Positions 62,839 to 64,000 of a stretch of DNA of 64,000 nt are shown piece by piece. The translations under genes and the position numbers were made by a program. Within the stretch, counting starts at the first letter, position 1; the number at the start of each line of letters is the position of its first letter. Source of the stretch: Manduca sexta (taxonomy: Eukaryota > Arthropoda > Insecta > Lepidoptera > Sphingidae). Location of the stretch: contig NC_051118.1 of assembly GCF_014839805.1 (NCBI RefSeq), positions 7,060,391-7,124,390 on the forward strand, given 5' to 3'. Under the pieces are notes generated by a model. The model saw only the letters and a program-made list of their open reading frames with translations. It ran no database searches and was not told the DNA's origin.

Positions 62839-64000
62839 TTCTTATAAAATTTCATGACAGTGAGAAATAGGTTCGTTAAGCCCAAACATTTTGATTATTG
62901 TGATGGTTAATTAAAATTAAACTGAATTGGAGTGTTGAAGACCTAATCACAAAACCCAATCTCTTCATTTTTTGTTTCATTAATTTATAATTATAATAAA
63001 ATTACACACTTGAGTAACTAGCAAATTATTTCCTCATAATGTTCACAGAAGTCAAGTGTCAAAGTTAGTGTAAAAATGCATTGTTTTAGAATTTATCTAT
63101 ATAACGGAGAAACCGCAAGGCTACATGTCCAGACTTAATTATATTAAAGTATTGTTAGTGATTCATACAAAAAATATGGAATTTTTGGCACTACCGTCCA
63201 GGTAAAATTTGAATAATATTATACTTACGTGGGCGTGTCTGTCTCAAAAAAAATAAACGCGTCGTCAAATGTTTAAATAGATACAAGGAAAGATAAAAAA
63301 AGACGAATATCAAGACGGTAAAGATTATAAAAAGATGTTTTTAAAAATACTGGCTGGAAAAACAAAACAGAAAAATAATATTTAAAAAAATATGTTAAAT
63401 TTGAAAATGGAATTAACAATCTTTTTTTCAAACATTATAAACAGCCAATCGCACAAGCCTAGGAACCCTGGCAAGTTCAACACACGACAAGAACACTAAG
63501 ATAAGTTGATCCACATAAACGTTGTGCAACTATTGGCTCATCCGACATTCACTCGACTAGTGAGCGCTAATAATTTTTATATGCTACCTGTGCACGCGTT
63601 CTGCTGCCTTGGTAATTTCATAATCTTAAATACTAGGATTAAGGTTTAGTTTTACGGCTAGAACTGGGATTTGTTTGCTAGATTTAAACTGTGCAGATTT
63701 TTAGATCTAGAAAATATTTAAGTATATTTTAAAAGAAATATTTAAATGTATTAGATAAAAAATATAATACATAGTACTGAATTTGCTTCTTATATTGGCA
63801 TCATTAGTTCAAAAAATATTTATATGTGCTCCAAGTTTAAATATGAGCCCCTTCCGCATGTAATGTGACCCTATTGTGATATTTGCTTTAAATAGTTAAT
63901 TTTAATTTTATCTAAGATACTAATTAGCCTAATATATAATATAAAAACTTTGAAGCTAAGATTAATTGAAAGTTTAACGCAAACATTTTTTGGAGATATT
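62839..64000. other. No gene seen
   Basis: AT-rich sequence to the end of the window. I see no coding frame, matched repeat or splice structure. Confidence 0.45.

Overview
This window is nuclear DNA of an insect, most likely a moth or butterfly (Lepidoptera). It is AT-rich and gene-poor. It carries spliced genes with GT/AG introns, dense tRNA-derived SINEs, non-autonomous Helitrons with ends starting TC and ending CTAG, many small inverted-repeat elements, and one full-length maT (DD37D) mariner. There are no bacterial operons, no CRISPR array and no rRNA.

The layout is as follows. Positions 1-19400 hold mostly repeats, plus the intact maT transposon at 7290-8596. Positions 19401-24300 hold a two-coding-exon gene on the + strand for the ER translocon protein SERP1/RAMP4 (coding exons 21202-21288 and 23629-23736). 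Positions 27177-53074 hold a large minus-strand gene whose four visible exons (52937-53074, 52437-52573, 29695-29917, 27177-29336) join in consistent phase. They encode a CABIT-domain (Themis family, serrano-like) protein with a long Ser-rich acidic tail. Its first exons and probably its last lie outside what I could identify. Its last visible exon contains a reading-frame break. The 22.5-kb intron between 29918 and 52436 holds, on the same strand, a single-exon nucleoredoxin-like gene (33611-34204) that lacks the redox CxxC. Positions 53200-64000 are again repeats, including a long inverted repeat (59657-60495), a long-armed fold-back element (61330-61497) and a TTACGTAACG-type inverted-repeat element with a SINE inside it.

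The genes do not form a pathway. SERP1 works at the ER translocon, the CABIT protein is probably a cortical or signalling scaffold, and the nucleoredoxin-like protein is a thioredoxin-fold protein of unknown role. The most interesting points are: the complete maT element with an undamaged transposase, the frame break and possible alternative promoter of the CABIT gene, a strong excess of CTCF-core-like AGATGGCGCT motifs around the genes, and several inverted-repeat elements that look uncharacterised. I found no obviously new multi-gene system. All repeat family names used here (SINE-A, SINE-B, family C and so on) are local labels, not database names.
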